Assembly: GCA_025769875.1 (NCBI GenBank)
Contig: JAGFNK010000174.1
Location: forward strand, 1 to 64,000
DNA from: Russula earlei
Lineage: Eukaryota; Basidiomycota; Agaricomycetes; Russulales; Russulaceae
DNA length: 64,000 bases
Direction of reading: 5' to 3'
The position numbers and the translations under genes are program-made. How positions within the stretch are numbered: position 1 is the stretch's first letter; every line of letters starts with the position of its first letter. A model generated the notes under the pieces. That model had not been told where the DNA came from. It saw nothing but the letters and a program-made list of their open reading frames with translations, and did no database searches. Shown piece by piece: positions 34,277 through 46,338 of this stretch.

Positions 34277-35211
34277 GAATCATGCCTCATGTTCAGCCAT
34301 ACATAGTGGGTTTTTAGATTGACTTCATTTTGCCAACCAATCATCGCTCAATTGCGTGACCAGAGGAGGTGTATGGAATCAAGAACTGCGTCTCGGACAA
34401 CTCGAAGCTTGAATCTCATGAGTGACCTTGAATGTGCCTCATCATGCTCCATCCATACTGCACCCTCCTCACTTTATGTGGGAGAGAAGTGGCACACACA
34501 GTCATCTCTGAAGCTGGAGAGGTCGGGATCGGTATTGACAACAGCCCATGATACTGGGGCACTGGCAAGGGAAGACTTGAGCTCGGGGAAGGGCCCCTAC
34601 AAACAGCATGGCACATCATCATCTCCTACTCCTCCCTCCCCCCCACTCTCCAAACCGCAAAAGAAAACTGGCCGAACATGGCGTGTTTAAACTTTGACAG
34701 GTTCATCATCGATGACATGTACCACTCTGAGCTCTGCCTCCTCTACCCACCACACATGATCGCCATCACCGCGATCTACCTCACACTCGTGCTGAATGAC
34801 AAGATGCACAACGCGATCCAAGCGCAATCTGTGGCGCACACGCCCCCTCCCCACCGCTCCTCGCACACAAACATTGGCAGCATGCACCAAACCCCGCACT
34901 CGTGCTGCAGCAGGACTTTGTTGGCTTCGTAGTCAGCCGGCACATGTTGCTTCCCACTGTTGCGATGATTGCAGGAGATCCTCTCACTCTACACACTGTG
35001 GGAGCGCTACTCCGATGCTGCCCCCGAGTCTGGGCTCGGCGTTAGTGCCACGAGTGGGGTCAGTGCCAGGGACAATGTTGTCACCCTGGCCTTCTTGACA
35101 CAGCTGTTGCTGCGCATGCGCGAGGCACACCTTGCGGATCTTGCACACCCTGTGAGCGGTCAGCCCATGGCTACGAACATGAGACTGGGGAGGACACAGG
35201 CCATGGGTTGA
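34277..35211 (+). pseudogene. Cyclin C 3' exons
   Basis: Plus strand. After an intron-like stretch, GIKNCVSDNSKLE and a shared LHPYCTLLTLCG-type text lead to LELGEGPLQTAWH, MYHSELCLLYPPHMIAIT (second cyclin fold), LWERYSDAAPESGLG and TLAFLTQLLLRMREAHLADL, ending with a stop at 35209-35211. Several stops occur between 34425 and 34560. From 34573 on, the sequence is the palindrome arm and has an inverted twin at 31387-32025. Confidence 0.82.
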
Positions 35212-35341
35212 TTGGCACAATCTATCCTGCCTGGGTAGCAATCATCAGTCAGGGACATCTGAGTCCTCAGTCATGGGTGATATGTTGTGCAGTCTTCTAC
35301 CTGCATTGTAATCAAAAGAATACCTCCGTGTCATGTGTTGG

Positions 35342-36026
35342 GCTGTAGCAATAATGTAATTTTGTCATGCTTGGGGTCAGCACCCCAAATTCAAACGAGT
35401 GAAACCCATAATTTGGCTGCATCTAGATACAGTACACAAGGTTCTACTGTCCAAGTTTCAAGGCAATCCATTGAGAAATGGTTGAGATATGGCAGTTCAA
35501 AATTTCGCACAGCAGATTCGGCACCCAAAAATCGAAACTTCAAGAACTGAATATTAGGCTCCCATATTTTAGTGGCACCTAGATACAGTATATAAGGCTC
35601 TACTGTCCAAGTTTCAAGGTGATCTATTGAGAAACATTTGAGATATGGCAGTTCGAAATTTCACACTCAGATTGCACACAAAAGTCTGAAACTTCAAGAA
35701 CTCGGAATTAGACCCCAACTCTTGGGCTGCACCTAGATACAGTACATGAGATCCCACTGTCGAAGTTTCAAGGAAATTGATTGAGAAACAGTTGAGATAT
35801 GGCAGTTCAAAGTTTTGCACTCATGTCAGCACCCAAAAATTGACATGTCAAGAACTGAATATTAGGCTCCCATATTTTATCTGCACCTAGATACAGTGTC
35901 TAAGGTTCTACTGTCAAAGTTTCAAGGCAATCTGTTGAGAAACTGTTGAGATATAGCAGTTTTAATTTTGCACTTGAAATGACATCCAAAAATGGCAAGT
36001 GCAAGGTCACATGAAAACGACAGTAA
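35342..36026 (-). repeat. Terminus D, palindrome 2 right arm
   Basis: Inverted copy of 30575-31256 with a few substitutions and small indels (for example around 35510-35520 and 35570). Confidence 0.85.
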
Positions 36027-36837
36027 GCCCCAGACCTGTATTACTCAATGTGGGACCAACAAGGGAGTTAGGTCTCTCCAGCCAGGGTAGGGGGACTACC
36101 CCATCCTGCCATGGTCCAGGTGGTAGGTGCTGTTCCCGTCCCCAGGCATCTGGTTCATTATGCCCATAGGCCTGGATCCCCAAGGTGTCCTAGGTCCTCA
36201 TCTTGCCTAGTTTGACAGGAGTGGTCTGCCCCTGAGTCCACTAGACTAACCACCCCTTGACCTCAGTCCAAGGGTGCCAGGTGGCCTGTCCCATGTCTCC
36301 TGACTGGTGTCCCGGTGCAAGTGGGTTGGCTGGTTTTTATTTCCAGTTCCTGGTCTTACATAACCCTTATCTCTAGCTGACCTCAGCAGACCATTCCTGG
36401 CCAGGCCCTGTAAGGACCTTTTTAGGAATGGGGAGGACCAGGTTTCAAACCAACAGCCCTTGGGAACCACCCCTGGCCATCACCCACCACAGCATCCATA
36501 CCCCTGCCCCATAGGGGCCTGCACTCATGCTCTTGCATCATCATTGCCACTTGCCACACTTGTGACTATGCTGCCACTGCCCTCTCTCTCATGTTGCTGC
36601 CACTTTCCACCACCACCCTTGTTGCATCCACTGCAAGGTAGATTCCCACTGGCTTGGGAATCACACGGTGCACTACTTTCATGTGCTCCCTCCCTCCATG
36701 CACACTGGGCCAATTCTGACACATGATGACACACAACTGAACTTCCCATGTGCACAAAAATCGCGTGTTAAGCTGTATGCTTTTTGTGACTTTCTCTCAT
36801 CCAGCTGTAAGGTGTCTGAGCCCACTGGAAGGAGGAT
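36027..36837. other. No recognisable gene
   Basis: A CCTGG-rich tract (36040-36470), then a pyrimidine-rich tract. I tested the reverse strand for the missing Gypsy B gag start and found nothing convincing. Origin unknown. Confidence 0.4.
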
Positions 36838-38200
36838 TCTGGCTGGCCATGGAATCACGTGCGGAAATGCGATGCAACATGACCCGACAGTGACACCACC
36901 TCCCTCTAGTTCCAGGCCATCCACCAACCGCACACCACAAGCCACCTCACGTGTGACATCAAGACCTCAATCGCATTGCCCAGCCCTTGCCACTGACCAC
37001 GTGTGCATGCCATGCCTCTGCACACTAGACACATTTGCATCCCAAGTCTTTCATCAAGGCCTCGACTGCCTCACCCAGCCTCGATTCTCTTTCATGACCT
37101 TCTCTCTCTTTCATGCCTTTCATCTCTTGTACCTCCTTTCTTGTATATAAACATCCTAACTACTCTGTAGTAGAGACAGTGGAGAATAAGACCCCTCCTT
37201 GCAACCCACTCTTCTCTGCCTGCAAAAAAACAAGAAGCATCACCAGTCGTGCGGACCACTTGCTCTACTCTCTCCCCCTCTCCTCTCTCTTTCCTTGGAC
37301 CGGTCAGCCTTACAATCTCACTCGTGCGTCCCCGGACTCACTACACCGCTGACTGGGAAACTCTCATGACTTTCACTCACCTCCACCTCCCACGTGTCAT
37401 CTCTCCCTCCACTCCTTCATCCAACTGCCGCCACTCTTTTCCTTTCATATTCTCCTTCCTCTTGCACCAATTCCTTGACATCACCACCACATTTCCCACT
37501 CTGTGCCTGGGAACAGCGACAGTGGCTCAACCCAATCAACTCCGACATCACCTGTTTGCCTGCACCTTGTGCTCCCCCATCCACATCCATCCCTTGTGCC
37601 ACTAGTCACTTTGTCTGCTTCATGCTCCCCACCTTGTCATATCACTCTCGCCCGTCATCAATTCCTGTTCATCCCACTCTCACCTCTCCATCATCATTCA
37701 TGAATTGTCATCCTCGCACCCGTCACACAACTATGCACAGACCCTGTTGATGCATTTGCCATTGTCATCATTGCTCAATCCAAGGGCTCGTTGCCCACAG
37801 CACCTTGCCCATTTGTCCTTGCCACACCACCTTGCGCTCGCGGACTTGCAGTCAAAGGAATAGGATTCTCATGTAGTTGTCTCCTCATTCATGTCTTTGA
37901 TTACCTGACTCTCTCTTACTTTTTGCTACAGTATTTAAGGCTACTAGCTACAGTCTCGAATAAGAGTTGAGTTTTGCAGTTTCTTGTGATCTATCGCACC
38001 CATGTTTGCCCTCTCCTCATCTGCCTGCATGAACAATTCTCTCGAGAACACACACAAACATACACACACTCTCTCTTATGCGTGCTCCTCCGGAGCATCA
38101 AGCGTCGGTCCGGGGCACGACCTTGCTCTCAGCTCATCCCTAGTCTGTACCCTCCCTCGGATCAAGTCCCATGGACTACGCATGCCCATTCTGGCACACT
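36838..38200. repeat. Degraded LTR-like sequence (families G and H)
   Basis: 36838-37145 resembles 25800-26060 and 38531-38800 (shared ccactgaccacgtg and ctcgattctctttcatg blocks). 37350-38160 resembles the interior of the non-autonomous hAT copies (for example aagggctcgttgcccac near 37783 against 3224 and 12230) and has LTR-style elements, including TATTTAAG at 37931. No paired ends or duplication were resolved. Confidence 0.5.
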
Positions 38201-38494
38201 ACACGGCCAATCCCTAACTTGAAACCCTGATGGCACGCAACGCGTCTTTTCCTGTGTGCGCAATTTTCATGCATTGAGCCATGTGCATTTTTTTTTCCCC
38301 CTCTTTCTTTCATTTTCATGGCTTTCTGATTCATTCCGCTTTGCTGGCTGCATTTTTGTGTGTTCTTGTTTGTACCGTGCCTGTGCGCCACAGCCCATCA
38401 CTGCCATGCCTCCTCCTTCACCTTGTCTCACCTTGTCTCCACCTCTGCCTCAAACACACACAGAACCTCTAGGTATAGGAAGAGGTTCACATTA
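38201..38494. other. No recognisable feature
   Basis: Pyrimidine-rich spacer between the G/H LTR-like block and the 38497-39107 inverted repeat. Nothing was identified. Confidence 0.35.
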
Positions 38495-38496
38495 TG

Positions 38497-39107
38497 ACAG
38501 GTTATGACCAGTCATCTGGTGTCAGGTGAATCATGGCTGGTCATGGAAAGACATGCAGAACTGCGATGGATGATGCTCCATCCCTTTTATCCTTTGCCAC
38601 CAACCGCATGCCCACACTACCACCTTGCACCTGACGTCAAGACCTCGACCACATCACCCACCCCTCCCCACTGACCACATGTGCACGTCATGCCCCAGCT
38701 CACATGACGCGTTTGTGTCTCAAGTCTTTCACCATCCTCGACTACCTCGCCTGGTCCCAATCCTCTGATTCCCTTTCACCATTCCATTTCCTTTCATTAA
38801 TAAGATAATCTTTCCTTTGACATCTGCCTCTGCTCAAATGAAGAACTTTGAACAACCATGCATGTGATACCAGCTCCTCTCTCCCCTTCTTGCTCCCACC
38901 TCTGGTTCCTCAGTCAATGTCCACTTACTGGTCCAACAGCCCCACTCTTTCACACTCATGCATCCCTGGACACACCACACTGGTGGTTTAGAGCTTGCCT
39001 GAAGCTGTGACCATAATTTTCAAACCCACAAAATCTTGACAGAAATCCCAGGCACACCAGGCACCAGGCACACCAGTCATGACCAGTCATAACCAGTTTT
39101 TATCTTG
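38497..39107. repeat. Short inverted repeat enclosing a G-family fragment
   Basis: The left edge ggttatgaccagtcat (38501-38516) recurs inverted at about 39080-39107 (gaccagtcataacc). Between them lies a G-like segment (38531-38800). No duplication was found. It could be a small non-autonomous element. Confidence 0.35.
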
Positions 39108-39365
39108 CTTGAAAGTTGATGTGACTGTGACTGGCAATTCTACAAACCAGTTTGACCTTGACTGAAAGTTCAGTCACAATCAGTCAGGTCAGGTTCAGTC
39201 AAGCAGTTTTTTGCAGTCAATGTGACCTGACCTGAAAGCACTAGCAATGACACTGAGTCATCTTCATCTGTGGGTGGCATTTGATGATGGACCTGTATGT
39301 AGATTGAGCATGGTTCCACAGAATTGAGACATGACTAGTATGACCTTGGCCTCGGAGCATGAGAC
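39108..39365. other. No recognisable gene
   Basis: Iterated short words (gtcagtcaggtc, tgacctgacctg), otherwise nothing identified. Ends at the duplication gagac of the next solo LTR. Confidence 0.35.
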
Positions 39366-41733
39366 TGTCAAGACACATACTGCTGATCACTAAGGACTCA
39401 GGAGCAGGTGGGCAAGGGTTGGAACAGATGATAGGCAGCATATAATGCATTGAACAAGAGGACAAGCCAAACAATGAGGAGATACCAGATGGGGACTGGT
39501 ACATGTTGCAAGAGGCAGAGGCAAAGGTTGGAGGCCAGTGCAGCAAAGGGGCTTTAGACAAGGCAGTTGTTGAAGAGTACCTTGAAGATGAGAGGAGTCT
39601 TTAAACAGAGCAGTCATGAGTAGTGCTGTTCCAGCCTGGCTTGGCCTGAAAGCCCCAGCTTTGGCTCAGCTCAAGACGGCTCTGGCTTTCTCAAATCCCA
39701 GGCTGAGCCAAAGCCGTCAAACCCAGCTTGGCTCGGCTTGGCTCAGCTTAGGCTGCGGCTTTTCTATGGAAAATATTTCTTTTTCATACAGGTCACCAAT
39801 GGATGCTACGATGCTACTGTAGCATGCCTGTTTGGGGCACGCAGAATTCAGGAGGTTTGATCTGAGGGCAGGTATAGACAGGGAGGAACCGAGAGCAAGT
39901 GGAGATCATGCCCCAGATCCGACACTTGATGTCCTAGAGGCACGGGTAAAGGAGTGCATGAGTGCATGTGTGTTCTTGAAGGAGAAGAGAATGATCTTGA
40001 GGCGGTTGAGGTTCCCTCTGGCACATGAGAGAGTTAAAAGGGACATCAAAGCTCTTATTTGAGATTGTAGCTACCAGCCTTAAGTACTGTAGCACAAGGA
40101 GAACCGGGTAATCAAAGGGGGCAGAGGGACATGGAACGTGAGATGAAACAAAATGAGACAGGAGCAAGTGAGTATGATGTTGCGACAGACCGCAAACTAG
40201 AACCAATGTGTAAGACAATCTACACTAACCAGAATGAGGCAAGTGTTAGCAAAATTGGAGAGTAAGTAAACAAAGGTGGATGGGAATTCTTAGCAGTACA
40301 GTATATCAGCCAAGAGCGTACCAAAAACCTATTCCTCTGACTCCAAGTCCGTGAGTGCAGGGTGGGATGACAATGATGACCAGGGGAGGCGCTGTGGGTA
40401 GCGAACCCTTGCATAGAGCGGTGATGACAATGCAAGTGCATCATGTCCATGCATGGACGTGTGGGTGGCATGAGGATGATGCTTGAGAGATGAGTATGCT
40501 GGAGCCAAGGCGAGTGACATCGATGGCAATTGACTTGAGCTGTTGTCACCATCTGCTGACATGGGAGTGGGCAACACAAAGGATGACATTGTGAGTGTGA
40601 ACATGAGAAGAAGGGAAAGGGACGAAGGACAATGGAGAGAGGGAGGATGCATGGCACGCAAGGGGGCATCATGTGAGTTTCCCGGCCAACGGACTCACAT
40701 ACCTTACAAGAACAGACCATACTTTACCATCTTTAAATCCTCTGGGTACAGCATCCAACAAAGAGCTAGAGAGCACTGATATCCTTGACAAGCTGTTTGA
40801 CTGTTTTGGGAGTGGACATTGTGGATGCAGAAGGGGGAGGAGTGCAAGTTGACAATGCAAAATGAGCATTGGGCACATTGAAATATAGACCACCAAGGCT
40901 TACATTGTACATGCACTTGAGCAAAAAGGAAGGTTGAGAGGGAGGCACAGATACAAGTTCAATGATAATGCGTGATTACCCCAAATGATCCAAGCCGGGG
41001 CCTGGATGGCCTAGCTCCAGCTTTTCAAATCATAGGCCAGGCCAAAGCCCTTAAAAGCCGTCACTTTGGCCTGGCTTGGCCTGGCCTATTTCGGCTCAGC
41101 TTGACCTGGCTTGCGGCCTGAGGCTGGGCCAAGCACAGCACTAGTCATGAGGGAGTACCCTGGAAGATAAGAGTATCACAAATGGACAGTCTGAGGACTG
41201 CCATGCTACATTGGGGCTTATATACTAGTTACAAGTCTGATTAAAAACTACAGAAAATAACTCAGACTCTTTGGACTGCTGCAATCAGATTCTGAGGGCA
41301 TAATCTTGTTGTGTCAGACCTATGGGTGACTCAGGATGATTAGGGAGACTGGAGCAATGACATCATAATGACATCACTTGTGGAGTGCTTAGTGAGCATA
41401 TGAGGTCATAGTGGAGTTGCTTAGTCAGCCATGATGTCATTGGCACTTTAGGACATCATGTGGATCATTCTAGGAGGTCTGGGAATCCTTCCAGTGTTTT
41501 GGGACTTTAGTGGCTGAGTGGTCATGTGGCTAGCACATGGTGGGTTACCAAAATAGGGAGGAGGGTGTCTGAGCAAGCCACAGGGACTTGGAGGACAAGG
41601 ATCTCTTGCAATGTGTGCTTGCAGAAGGGAGCAGTCATTGGACATAGAGGTGAATAGATGATGTGAAGTGAGAGAAACTACTTTGAGTGAAATAGGACAA
41701 TACATGGCCAGGACTTTGCCTCGATTTGTAACA
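39366..41733 (-). mobile_element. Solo LTR, family I, split by a non-autonomous hAT
   Basis: Inverted LTR I, TGTCAAGACAC...TTTGTAACA, exact duplication gagac (39361-39365 and 41734-41738). After removing the hAT copy and its duplication the LTR is 837 bp, against 829 bp for the copy at 24602. Confidence 0.92.
39621..41143 (+). mobile_element. Non-autonomous hAT-like element, copy 4
   Basis: Begins TAGTGCTGTTCCAGCCTGGC and ends GGGCCAAGCACAGCACTA, between exact 8-bp duplications gtcatgag (39613-39620 and 41144-41151). Ends are reiterated GGCTTTGGC/GGCCTGGC blocks as in copy 1. The interior carries the LTR-derived segment on the minus strand (frames at 40329-40661 and 40669-40896), the same orientation relative to the ends as copy 3. 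No transposase. Confidence 0.93.
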
Positions 41734-41739
41734 GAGACT

Positions 41740-42394
41740 GGAGAAATTCAGTTAACTCAGAATTTTAAAGGTACACTGGCCCATACCCCTAGAGGGAAGG
41801 ATTGGTTGTTCATTCCCCTCTTCTTTGCTGGTCTCAAGAGTTGGTGCAGCAATACCTAGGATGCATTTGTTAGTTTGGCAACCAGGCGATATCTGTGGAT
41901 ACACAACATCACACAACTCACGTTTGTGTGCTTGTTCTGCTATCACCTTCACTACTGCTGTTTCAGCTACTCTGGTAGTATCTCTACTATCAGTTTTTAA
42001 TTGATCTGCTTTTTCTGCAACCAATGTCTCAGTTGAAATCTTTCAAGAGGTGAGTGACACTCATACCCTTTTTCTTAATCTTTGCCTGTGGTTGCCCAGG
42101 TTCCTCAGTATGAGGTGCTGCTCTTTTTTTGTCAGATCCTGAATTCTATACTGCACACTGTCAACAGTGGCTGCTGTCAGAAGTCTCTTACTTACCAGCA
42201 TCAGTCAATGCCTTGGTTTTTGCACTGCATGGAACTTCAACTCAGTGAAACCAGCAATCATCATTTTTGAGCTGTGCAAGTGAACAATTACCATGTGCAG
42301 CCTCTATCAGCATCTGGTCTGCAAGGTCTTGCAATGCCTTTCTCCAAGCCTTAGTAAGTGCAGCCTTTCTTGCATGTTTGCTCTGCTCTGACAT
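41740..42394 (-). pseudogene. Putative intron-containing gene fragment, unidentified
   Basis: Minus strand from an ATG at 42394. A Lys/Ala-rich stretch (QSKHARKAALTKAWRKALQD) is followed by segments separated by GT-AG-like introns (gtaagtaagagac...tgacag near 42193-42165; gtatgagtgtcac...caactgag near 42065-42025), then an Ala/Val-rich stretch (VAETAVVKVIAEQAH). There is an in-frame TGA near 42268. I do not recognise a family. It abuts LTR-A copy f and may be a captured or transposon-associated gene. Confidence 0.3.
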
Positions 42395-43544
42395 CTGTCA
42401 TGAACCATTTCCTGGAGAGGGCCCTAGAAGGAACCTTCCTTATTAGAGGAAACCCAGCCTCTGTGGTGCCATCCTGTTCACATGACCAAAAGGGGTGAGT
42501 AGAGGTGTCCACAATATCATGCATGCATTGTCATGTGATTGATTCTAGGCACAATTGATATACAGCAAGCCCTACTTAGTGGCAACCCTTCTAGCAATAA
42601 AAGACAATATTAAAGGCTCCTTAAAGACCCTTTAGGATGAACTCAAGGGCCCTACATTGGATGCTAATGAAGATACTATAGTGTTAGGATTCAACTTGTG
42701 GTCATGTTTGCTTGCTTACCTATCATTGCTTACTCATTTCTGCTTACTGTCTGCTTACTGATTTGCTGACTGATACTTTGTGATTGCTGACTGATATGAT
42801 GACTGGTGCTTAGTGATTGCTTACTGGACTGATGACAGATACTAGGAAAGAATGACTCATGTGTGAGTCATTACTGATACTTTCAATTGTGGTCTTTATT
42901 TGTTAGGATTCTTGTGTTTTGCGCTCTCATTGGCTTACCTATGCTTTGGTGACTCATCTCTGTTTACTCATATGTGCTTATTCATCTGGCTTAGTGATTG
43001 CTTACTGATCCACTTACTCATTGATCAGTAATGGCTTACTCACTACTTACTGGTTGATGACAGATACTAGGAAAGAGTGACTCACATGTGAGTCATTTCT
43101 GGTACTTTTGAATTGTGCTCTATGTATTTGGATACTACTGTTCTCAGCTATGTGCACCCCAAGTTTCATACGAATTGGATCAGTAGTTGTTGAGATATTG
43201 TATAAATAGTCTGTGGTACTAAGAAGTCGAGCCTTATGCTCAACTTACTCTTTTGCAAGAAACAATCATCTTGTCAGGCCCCATACAGCAACCGAGATTT
43301 CTTGAAACTTGAACTTGGAACTTGAATTTCAGGATTAGCCAGGTGTGACAGGTGTGACAGGTGTGATGACAGTGACATGTCATATGATTAACTAATATCA
43401 GTTGTCTTCGTCTGTTAACTGTAATTCACATATTTGTCGTTGTAATGACTGATGCACCCAAAAACTTTTTATGCCACTCCGAGTCATGGCCAATTTTTTA
43501 CCCCCTGATTTCAAATTGTCACTGTCCGTCCCCTGGTCAATGCT

Positions 43545-44892
43545 ATGGCTGATTACCTTGATCAGGAGAGGCTGTATCTGCAGCAGGTACAACAGCAATG
43601 CCAACAACTTCTAATGATATTATATTTTACAGGTTATGCCCTTTATGGCTTCCAGGCCATACTGTCAATACTCAAACCCCATTCTCCTCCTATTCCATAT
43701 CACACCTCCACCCTCACTGGTCTTGCCTGGGTCCATGAACTACTCACCGGCCACCCAGAATGCATCCAGAATGAACTTGGGGTCCATAAACATGTGTTTC
43801 ACAAGCTCCAGCAGACTCTCCACAACTTTGGTGTTGCGTCATCTCGGCATGTCCGAATTGAAGAACAGGTTGCCATATTTCTCTATGCTGCTTCCACCGG
43901 GCTGTCAACAACAAATATTGGAGAGTGTTTTCAGCGGTCATCAAGCACGGTCTCAAAGTATGTATCCCATGGTTTCCTTCTATATATCTTCTGATGGATA
44001 TCCAGATATTTTAAAAAGATACTTGGAGTTCTCGCAACCCCCCCTTTCTACACCACCTTTGTACAGCTTCCTGATGCCGATTCCCCTCCTCACTCCTTTA
44101 TCCAAGTGAATCCCAAGTTTTTTCCCTTTTTCAAGGATGCCCTGGGTGCTATCGATGGCACCCACATTGGTTGTTACTCCACTGCTGCAGAGCGCGATGC
44201 AACAAGAGACTGCAACGGTGTTCTCTCACAGAACTGCCTTGCTGCTTGTTATTTGACCTCCGCTTCACATATCTTTTGACTGGTTGGGAGGGCTCCACCA
44301 CCAACTCAACTCTTTTCCACGATACCCATCATTCTGATTTCCCCATCCCAAGAGGGAAATACTATCTCGCTGATGCAGGCTTTGCCTCATCAAACACACT
44401 GCTTGTTCCTTATCGAGGTGTATGATATCATCTATCTGAGTGGGGTCATGCTTGCATACGGTGTGTTCTCTCTTTCTTTCCCATCTTCTCACTAACTTTT
44501 ACGCTTGTCCTAGGCCATGCACACCCCAGGAATTATTCAATCTGCGCCATGCTCAAGCTTGCAATGTCATAGAGCGTATGTTTGGGATTCTCAAGCGGCG
44601 TTTCAAAATCCTTCGGTACCCCCCTGAGTATAACATGGACATTCAAGCGCGCATCCCATCGGCACTTGCAGCCCTTCACAATTTTATTTGCCATTATGAT
44701 CACAGTGAGATCAATGTATTTGATGACAGGGTAGACCCTCAGATGGGTCATCATGAAGTGGCTGGTGAACTGGGAAGAGGGGTAGTGATGCACTATGAGA
44801 GGGAGCAAGCAAATATCAGGTGAGACAGGATTGCAGGTGAGATGTGGGAGCAGTATCAGAAAACACTTGAGGATCGCACAGCAGGTATTTAG
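43545..44892 (+). pseudogene. PIF-Harbinger transposase (DDE, lightly broken)
   Basis: Three exons: 43545-43957, 44006-44460 and 44514-44892, with GT-AG introns of 48 and 53 bp. The second intron carries a ctaac branch site. The N-terminal part has a helix-turn-helix-like region (EEQVAIFLYAASTGLSTTNI). The catalytic triad is visible: Asp in LGAIDGTHIG, Asp in YLADAGFASS, and Glu in NVIERMFGILKRRF. The family cuts and pastes DNA with the help of a Myb-like partner. Defects are a 1-bp loss near 44252 (between LAACY and DLRF), TGA at 44423-44425 (GV-stop-YHL) and TGA at 44821-44823. Both TGAs fit CGA to TGA. The start is the first ATG preceding conserved text. Confidence 0.85.
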
Positions 44893-45001
44893 TTCAGAAA
44901 CATGTCCACATGTTTTCAGAAAATGAAAGAACACTTCATGGCATTCAACAAATTACAATACATGCATGTGATGGGTGACTACTGTAGAAGTACAACTACA
45001 G

Positions 45002-46338
45002 TCAGGACGTCCTGGACTTCTCCAATAGATCCTTGATGTAGTTGCGTGCAATCTCGCATGACAATGCTGACCCATTAGTCATAAGCACAATATAACTGTC
45101 TATGCGCACAATGTCACAAGATCCCAAGATATTGATCACAGGGACAACATCATCCATGGAGAGCCATTCACCATTCAGTTCAATATCCTTGGTAAGATGT
45201 TGAATTGCCAGTGACCGACGGGTGGTCTCGGGAAGTGCCGAGATAGTTATGATGTCATTTGAAGGCGGCATATGCATGGCCAGAGGTGGGGCTGGGGCTG
45301 GGTTTGAGGGGAGTGCCAGCAGCATTGGGAGTGGGGGGAGTGCCAGCGACATTGGGGGTGGGGAAAAAGCAATGAATGCATGCATGGTTGAGTTGAAGTT
45401 ATCGGCAAACCTCTCCATGGTTGACTGCATGCCGTGGACAGCAACTGCCATGGAATCAGACTTGAGTTTTTTGGTAAATGAGGAAGATGTTTCGGAGGCG
45501 ACATCCTTGACCTGAGATACTTTGCATTTGGAATGAAGAACACTGGATGAGGAGGAAGAGCGATCTGGTGCCAGAGATGACAAGGAGTCCCCACTTTGAC
45601 GTTCAAACAAATTGGGATTGGGGGACAGCAACGCAGATGACTGAGGGGGAGTAAAATGGGCTGTTGACTGCGTGCCCCAATATGAATGTTGGCCTCTTGC
45701 ACTTGATGGCATCAGAGATTTCATGATGCTGCGATGTGGCCAGTCTTTATCCCTGTACTTCTTGTATTCTTGATTATTCTACTAATGATCAGATGGCATT
45801 GACAAATTAGATGTTATGTATGCACCTTGACTAGATCACTCCACACCGATTCCATTTCAGGTGGAACAACAATTCCATTCTCATCGGTCCATAGGTGCCC
45901 AACCCCGGACTCATTCCTGAGAGCAACAATTAGCAAGTGCTCCTTCTTCATCTAGTAGTAGACAATGTTCACTGCGTGATATGGCAAAGCAAAAAAAAAT
46001 CGTACCCTTTGCCATTTTGATTTGCACATAGGTCCAGTCTTGATAGGACCCTTCTCATGAATGGGCTTAATAGAATTGGCTGCTTGGTTGAAGGTACGGT
46101 CCTTGAACATGGCATTGGAGGTCATGTTTCCTTCTTGTTTCTGCTCAACAAGGAACAGTAGAAATGCAGCTTCCTCTTCAGTTGTCCATATAGCCTTGTT
46201 ACTTTCTGATATTAGACTTCCTTCCATGGAATCTGAACTTATTGATGAGTGGGTCTGCATCATATGGGGTGGTGGAGGTGGGGGTAGAAAGATTGATGCG
46301 CCAATCGTTCCCGAGCCCAAGTCATTACATGACATCAC
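45002..46338 (-). CDS. Harbinger-associated Myb/SANT-like protein
   Basis: Minus strand, apparently three exons (about 46338-45998, 45955-45826, 45770-45002). Exon 1 carries a Myb/SANT-like DNA-binding domain: WTTEEEAAFLLFLVEQKQEG, FKDRTFNQAANSI, then CKSKWQRV with the spaced Trp residues. Exon 2 ends NESGVGHLWTDENGIVVPPE, typical of the fungal Harbinger-linked family. Exon 3 begins WPHRSIMKSLMPSS; the C-terminal half is Ser/Pro-rich with a poly-Pro/Leu-Ala patch. In the superfamily this protein binds the termini and aids nuclear import of the transposase. I saw no stop within the exons, so it could still be coding. Splice sites are predicted by eye. Confidence 0.7.

Larger units (their letters stand above)
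30575..36026. mobile_element. Palindrome 2: D-terminus foldback element with captured cyclin C and cytochrome c peroxidase
   Basis: Left arm 30575-32025 and right arm 34573-36026 (about 1.45 kb each); loop 2.55 kb, of which 0.97 kb is a later solo LTR A. The outer 680 bp of each arm is terminus D, clearly homologous to palindrome 1. The inner 770 bp is the 3' half of a cyclin C gene plus flank, present in both arms in opposite orientation. The loop carries cyclin C 5' exons, a reverse-strand cytochrome c peroxidase fragment and a middle cyclin C exon. Ends are TTACTGTCG / CGACAGTAA as in palindrome 1. No matching target duplication was found (ttgtcactg on the left, gccccagac on the right). 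Confidence 0.85.

Noticed and set aside
32029..35211. A functional cyclin C gene with large introns
   Set aside because: There is an in-frame stop in exon 2, antisense peroxidase coding sequence inside, several stops near 34425-34560 and an LTR in an exon.
36027..36470. The missing N-terminal part of Gypsy B gag
   Set aside because: None of the three reverse frames gives convincing gag text or continues the frame at 30574.
45222..45515. A 97-residue Gly/Ser-rich plus-strand frame inside the Harbinger
   Set aside because: It is antisense to the Pro/Ser-rich C-terminus of the Myb-like gene.
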